Assembly: GCA_910586205.1 (NCBI GenBank)
Contig: CAJUGD010000008.1
Coordinates: 1-64,000, forward strand
DNA length: 64,000 nucleotides
Origin: an uncultured Lachnospiraceae bacterium
Lineage (GTDB): Bacteria > Bacillota > Clostridia > Lachnospirales > Lachnospiraceae
Direction of reading: 5' to 3'
The notes under the pieces were generated by a model. That model was not told where the DNA came from, did not search any database, and was given only the letters and a program-made list of their open reading frames with translations. A program made the translations under genes and the position numbers. Below, piece by piece: positions 60,418-64,000 of this stretch (position 1 is its first letter; every line of letters begins with the position of its first letter).

Positions 60418-61668
60418 TTATCCCAGATTCTTGGCGCTTGCTATAAAATAGTGTCTTGCATTGGCAGAAGTCATCTGCCCTGCCCTTTTAAGAAGCGCTT
60501 CTTTTTTCAGTTCCCTATACTCTGAGGATTCCTTCCCGTCCGCCAGCTCTAAGAGCTGCAGGGCAATCTGAAACTGCCCCTCATTCATATATTCTTTAAT
60601 CTTTTCCTTCAGCTTTTCATCGCCAATCAGCTCCCGAATTACAGCCTGGTATTCTCTGTCACTGACAGGCATAAGCCCGGCGGCGTTTCCGTCAAACCAT
60701 CCTACATAGCCGCAGTAAATGCTTTTCACAGACCACTCCACTGTACCGTAAAACTCTCCCAAATACTCCTTGTCAAGATATTTTTCGGGAAGCTTTACCT
60801 GTTCTGTGGTTTCACTTATGGTCATCCCTTTGTTCATGCAATCCAATGTCTCCAAAAGAACATATTCTATGGCATCGCGGAAGGTTCCGATCTGATCCTG
60901 TATCTGCTCCCTTCCCATTATCGGCCTGGTATGGCCTGGCAGAAGCGCCTTGGCATCATAGGAAAGAATCACCCCCAAAGTGTCCGCCCATGCCGCAATA
61001 TCCCGGTACTGTGTTCCCCGGATGGCATACAGATTCGGCCAGCAGCCATAATAGTTATCCCCTGTGCAGATGACCTGATCCTCCTCAAGCCAGACAAAAA
61101 TCTGATCGTCCGTCTCTCCCGCTGCACTGACCATCTTCAGCTTTACTCCGTCAATTACACGTTCCACCTCATCTTCATGATACATGGTGGTGGGCGCTAT
61201 AAAATCAAGACTGCCCTTTCCCACAGCCCATCCTTCACGAATCCCGATTCCCTGGCTGATTGTCTCCTCGTCCGTCAGTCCATAGCCAAACTGATAGGCA
61301 CCTCTCTGATTCAGCACATCCTTTAAGCGGTCATAATATTTCAGTACAGGCTTTTTCGGCGCAAAAGCAATAACCTCCTCAACCGTATCCCTGAAAACAC
61401 CTGCTCCTCCCCGGTGGTCCGGATGTCCATGGGTGTATATGATGGTCTTCACAGGCTTGTCTGTCAGCCGTGCCAAGTCCTCCTTCAGTTCCTCCCCATA
61501 GCCTGTACTGTCCAGAGCATCAATCAATATAACCGAAGTTTCTCCCAATACAGCAACCGCATTGCTGATTCCATATCCTAAAAAATGATAAATATGGTCA
61601 TTCACCTTTGTCAATGTCTTTTGATAATTCTTCTCTGTAAAGTCTTTTAATTTCTTTTCTCCTGTCAT
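60418..61668 (-). CDS. Metallo-beta-lactamase-fold hydrolase, alkyl-sulfatase-like
   Basis: A 416-residue metallo-hydrolase. The metal motif is T-H80-G-H82-P-D84-H85 and further ligands follow in AAGETDDQIFVWL, CTGDN and LPGHTRP. The C-terminal half (EFYGTVEWSVKSIYCGYVGW then FDGNAAGL, followed by a helical bundle) matches the dimerisation domain of SdsA/BDS1-type class III alkyl sulfatases. No signal peptide, so a cytoplasmic enzyme. An alkyl sulfate or other ester substrate is plausible; family similarity alone does not settle it. It is translationally linked to ogt. Confidence 0.82.
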   Translation of the reverse strand: MTGEKKLKDFTEKNYQKTLTKVNDHIYHFLGYGISNAVAVLGETSVILIDALDSTGYGEELKEDLARLTDKPVKTIIYTHGHPDHRGGAGVFRDTVEEVIAFAPKKPVLKYYDRLKDVLNQRGAYQFGYGLTDEETISQGIGIREGWAVGKGSLDFIAPTTMYHEDEVERVIDGVKLKMVSAAGETDDQIFVWLEEDQVICTGDNYYGCWPNLYAIRGTQYRDIAAWADTLGVILSYDAKALLPGHTRPIMGREQIQDQIGTFRDAIEYVLLETLDCMNKGMTISETTEQVKLPEKYLDKEYLGEFYGTVEWSVKSIYCGYVGWFDGNAAGLMPVSDREYQAVIRELIGDEKLKEKIKEYMNEGQFQIALQLLELADGKESSEYRELKKEALLKRAGQMTSANARHYFIASAKNLG

Positions 61669-61705
61669 CCTTCCTCATGATCTCCTTGTGTTTTTTTATA
61701 GTGTA

Positions 61706-62800
61706 TCATAAAATCTTACCATTTTCTATGACTATATATCTTGCTGATGCCGCGGCCACGGCCACTCCGTCCCCTGTCTGCTTTCCTGCTGCCAGGACTG
61801 CGCCTTTCCCTGCTGCCAGCATTGCCGCCCTCTCACACACATTTCCCGCTCCCACAGCCTGACGGACAAAAGAAGATTCCGCAAAAGTCCCTTCTGCCCT
61901 CTCCAGATCTTCTGCCGAAAAAGTTAAAAAAGGAACCTTCCAATGTTTTGCCAGCCAGCAGATCCCTTCCTCTGTCTTTTTCAAATCAATGCTGGCCAGC
62001 CTTGCCACGGCTCTTTCTTCCAGATTTGCTCCCTCCAGGACCTTTTGTACCATTGCCTTGAGCCTTTCCCCCGAGACTCCCCTGCGGCATCCGATCCCAA
62101 CTGACAAGCACTTAGGAATCAAATGCAGAACCCGCCCCTCATCTTCCAGTCTTCTAAGCATTCCTTCCCCGGCTGTTCGTTTCACGGTAATCCACACATT
62201 CATTTTTCCTGGCTTGTTAAGCATATATTCTTTCGGAACCTTATCCTCAAGAGGAAAATCAGAAAAAAACCCAATGGGCTCATCCTCCAGCGCCGCAGCC
62301 GCCAGCCGCCTTGCCATGTGTCTGTCTCCCACAAGAAGCCCATGATCATCTGCCCACACATCAATGGCAGCCTTCCCGTTTACATCTGAGGCAGTGGTAA
62401 TCACAGGCACGGCATTGCAGATTTCTGCTGCCGCTTTGGCAAGCCTGTTAGCCCCTCCCACATGGCCGGACAAAAGAGAAACCGCAAAGCCTCCCGTTTC
62501 ATCCATTACCACCACTGCGGGATCTGTCAGCTTGCTTTTGAGAACAGGCGCTATTGCCCGAACCGCAATGCCTGCAGCGCCTATGTAGATCAGACCGTCC
62601 ATTTCATTAAATTGGTTTTCTGTCCACTCTCCCACACCCTCTGTCACAGGATTCATCCCCTTCTGCTGCCTTATTTCCTCTGAAAAGAACCGCTGCTGCA
62701 CATACCCCGTACAATCCTCCCCTCTCTCCCGAAGCTTTTCCACCAAAAAAGAACACAGCCTGCTGCCCCTTCTGGTAAAACTGATTACCGCAATCTTCAT
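61706..62800 (-). CDS. cbiG: Cobalt-precorrin-5A hydrolase
   Basis: Opens the delta-lactone of cobalt-precorrin-5A and releases acetaldehyde in anaerobic B12 synthesis. N-terminal KIAVISFTRRGSRLCSFLVE, central LIYIGAAGIAVRAIAP and LLSGHVGGANRLAKAAAEIC, and C-terminal KCLSVGIGCRRGVSGERLKA are CbiG hallmarks. ATG at 62800 is chosen because GGGGGAGGGG is well spaced; 62818 would overlap cbiD. It follows cbiD by two bases. Confidence 0.92.
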   Translation of the reverse strand: MKIAVISFTRRGSRLCSFLVEKLRERGEDCTGYVQQRFFSEEIRQQKGMNPVTEGVGEWTENQFNEMDGLIYIGAAGIAVRAIAPVLKSKLTDPAVVVMDETGGFAVSLLSGHVGGANRLAKAAAEICNAVPVITTASDVNGKAAIDVWADDHGLLVGDRHMARRLAAAALEDEPIGFFSDFPLEDKVPKEYMLNKPGKMNVWITVKRTAGEGMLRRLEDEGRVLHLIPKCLSVGIGCRRGVSGERLKAMVQKVLEGANLEERAVARLASIDLKKTEEGICWLAKHWKVPFLTFSAEDLERAEGTFAESSFVRQAVGAGNVCERAAMLAAGKGAVLAAGKQTGDGVAVAAASARYIVIENGKIL

Positions 62801-62802
62801 AA

Positions 62803-64000
62803 TCATCCCCTCCCCCAAGTCTTTCCCATCACCTTATGAGCAGACGAAAACACCACTGCCTCAGCCTCCAATGCCCCATGAGACCATAAAAGAATCTGCT
62901 CCTTCACATGCTTTGCCCCACAGGCAAGCACAAGCTCTGCGATTCCTGCCTCCTTCAGCCTTCCCACCGCTTCTTCCGTAGTATTGGCATTTTCCACATC
63001 CCTTAACAGGTGCTCTCTCCTTTCGTTTTCTCTCAATGCATATATAGATTCCTCCCAAGTCTCCTGGGCTTCCGGCTCCTTCCCTGCCTGAACCCATCTG
63101 TTTCTTCCCGCCTCCTCTATCGTCTCCTTGGTCAGCCTCCCCAAAATCTCCATCCTCTGATCCCCATATTTGGAATGGGTATTCTTTACGCCTCCTGCCA
63201 CTTTTACCAGCTTTCCGATGTGCCCTGCCACCAAAACCCGCTTTACCCCCTCCTCCACTGCCATATCCACCGCATCCCCCATAAAATTACTGCATTTCAC
63301 CGCTTCCCCCAAAGGAATCCCCATATTCTCCCGCAAAAACGTCTCCCCATAATTGCCGGGAGTCAGAATAATCCTTTCCTTCCCTGCCGCTTTCTTCACC
63401 CGGATATCCAGACGAATCGTTTCCAGCAAAGCGCTCTCGCTCATAGGCTCCACAATCCCTGTAGTCCCCAATATAGATATCCCTCCCTGAATCCCCAAAC
63501 AAGGATTAAAGGTCTTCTCTGCTAAAATAACCCCATCCGGCACAGCAATCTGAACTTCTAAAAAGCCCTCATACCCTGCTTTTTCCCGCACATCTTCCAC
63601 TGCCTGTACAATCACAGACCGAGGGGACGGATTAATCGCATAATGCCCCTTAGGACAAGACAACCCATCCTTTGTGACAATCCCGATTCCCGGCCCTCCG
63701 TTTAAATAAATCCTGGTAGCTTTCTGAGAAAAATATCCCTTCCCCCTAAGTTGACGTTCCTCCCAATCTTCCTGGGTTACAAATATCACCCGTCCATACA
63801 CCCACACACCGTCCGTCACATCCGGATCATCCCCTGCATCCTTTTTTACCCTCCACCATCCCTTCCCCTCCAAAGCCCTGTCTCCATTTTCCGCACGCTC
63901 CGCCGGAAAATCTGCTGTATCCCCGTTTCCCAAAACCACCTGCACCCTTTTTGCCTCCTTTCCCTCCATCAGAAAAAGAGCTGCAGCCTTCGCTGCAGCC
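62803..64000 (-). CDS. cbiD: Cobalt-precorrin-5B C1-methyltransferase, 5' end beyond the window
   Basis: Methylates C1 of the corrin ring in the anaerobic pathway. The frame is open to the window edge: before the ATG at 63969 it reads AAAKAAALFL, which matches the A-A-A-A-K-A-A tract after the family's G-Y-T-T-G motif. The real start is therefore outside, and the ATG is internal. LNGGPGIGIVTKDGLSCPKG, AINPSPRSVI, GTTGIVEPMSESALLETI and KCSNFMGDAVDMAVEEGVKR are CbiD features. At least 399 codons are present. It is coupled to cbiG. Confidence 0.93.
   Translation of the reverse strand, partial: AAAKAAALFLMEGKEAKRVQVVLGNGDTADFPAERAENGDRALEGKGWWRVKKDAGDDPDVTDGVWVYGRVIFVTQEDWEERQLRGKGYFSQKATRIYLNGGPGIGIVTKDGLSCPKGHYAINPSPRSVIVQAVEDVREKAGYEGFLEVQIAVPDGVILAEKTFNPCLGIQGGISILGTTGIVEPMSESALLETIRLDIRVKKAAGKERIILTPGNYGETFLRENMGIPLGEAVKCSNFMGDAVDMAVEEGVKRVLVAGHIGKLVKVAGGVKNTHSKYGDQRMEILGRLTKETIEEAGRNRWVQAGKEPEAQETWEESIYALRENERREHLLRDVENANTTEEAVGRLKEAGIAELVLACGAKHVKEQILLWSHGALEAEAVVFSSAHKVMGKTWGRG

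Noticed and set aside
63965..64000. GCTGCAG/CTGCAGC hairpin followed by T-run, looking like a terminator before cbiD
   Set aside because: The bases translate in frame with cbiD as AAAKAAALFL, matching the conserved Ala-rich N-terminal part of CbiD. It is coding sequence and the gene runs off the edge.
1..64000. CRISPR array, prophage or complete insertion sequence
   Set aside because: I saw no regularly spaced repeats, phage structural genes or transposase; the only hint of a mobile element is at the left edge.

Overview
The window reads as the chromosome of an anaerobic gut Firmicute, most likely a Lachnospiraceae (Clostridium cluster XIVa) species. The evidence is the gene content: a YesM-type kinase, AraC-controlled ABC sugar importers, NfnAB, single-chain glycyl-tRNA synthetase, HPr-like and DUF3842 proteins, EFR1-type ferredoxin, and an anaerobic cobalamin pathway. 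Starts preceded by AGGAGG-like sites and moderate GC fit this. Both ends cut genes or their context: a mannose-6-phosphate isomerase fragment sits at the left edge and cbiD runs off the right edge. I see no prophage, CRISPR array, rRNA or complete insertion sequence.

Layout. 0-5 kb: histidine kinase, response regulator without a DNA-binding domain, and a TRAP-type binding lipoprotein, followed by the isomerase fragment; then a secreted wall-binding-repeat protein. 5-11 kb: sulfatase, two ABC permeases and a sugar-binding lipoprotein, with a divergent AraC regulator. 11-15 kb: hflK-hflC and an AT-rich pair of unknown genes behind a leader with several micro-ORFs. 15-21 kb: purine genes (stand-alone AICAR formyltransferase plus PurO cyclohydrolase) and a MacB-like ABC system with a CARDB-like surface protein. 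21-26 kb: GH36 alpha-galactosidase, sugar-binding lipoprotein, AraC regulator. 26-34 kb: DUF3842, lipoprotein-glyQS, a MarR-amidohydrolase operon with clear palindromic operators, a serpin lipoprotein, YbaK and a monofunctional glycosyltransferase. 34-44 kb: two MATE exporters, NfnAB, a conserved unknown, a DUF815 ATPase, an HPr-like protein lacking His15, and cbiA. 44.5-45.1 kb: five tRNAs under one consensus promoter, closed by tandem terminators. 45-48 kb: FMN alpha-hydroxy-acid dehydrogenase, acylphosphatase, EFR1 ferredoxin. 48-56 kb: a large WYL-like/SF1-helicase/nuclease protein beside sbcCD. 56-60 kb: RpiR regulator, PTS EIICB and NanE. 60-64 kb: alkyl-sulfatase-like metallo-hydrolase, ogt, cbiG, cbiD.

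How the genes work together. Several loci suggest foraging on host or dietary glycans: a sulfatase with an ABC importer, an alpha-galactosidase with a binding protein, and a ManNAc-6-P epimerase with a PTS permease. NfnAB links ferredoxin, NADH and NADPH pools of a fermenter. SbcCD and the helicase-nuclease form a DNA-end processing neighbourhood that may also serve in phage defence. The most unusual items are the fused WYL-like/helicase/nuclease protein, the kinase/regulator/TRAP-binding-protein cassette without a permease or an output domain, the Crh-like HPr, the secreted serpin, and the micro-ORF leader ahead of two orphan genes.
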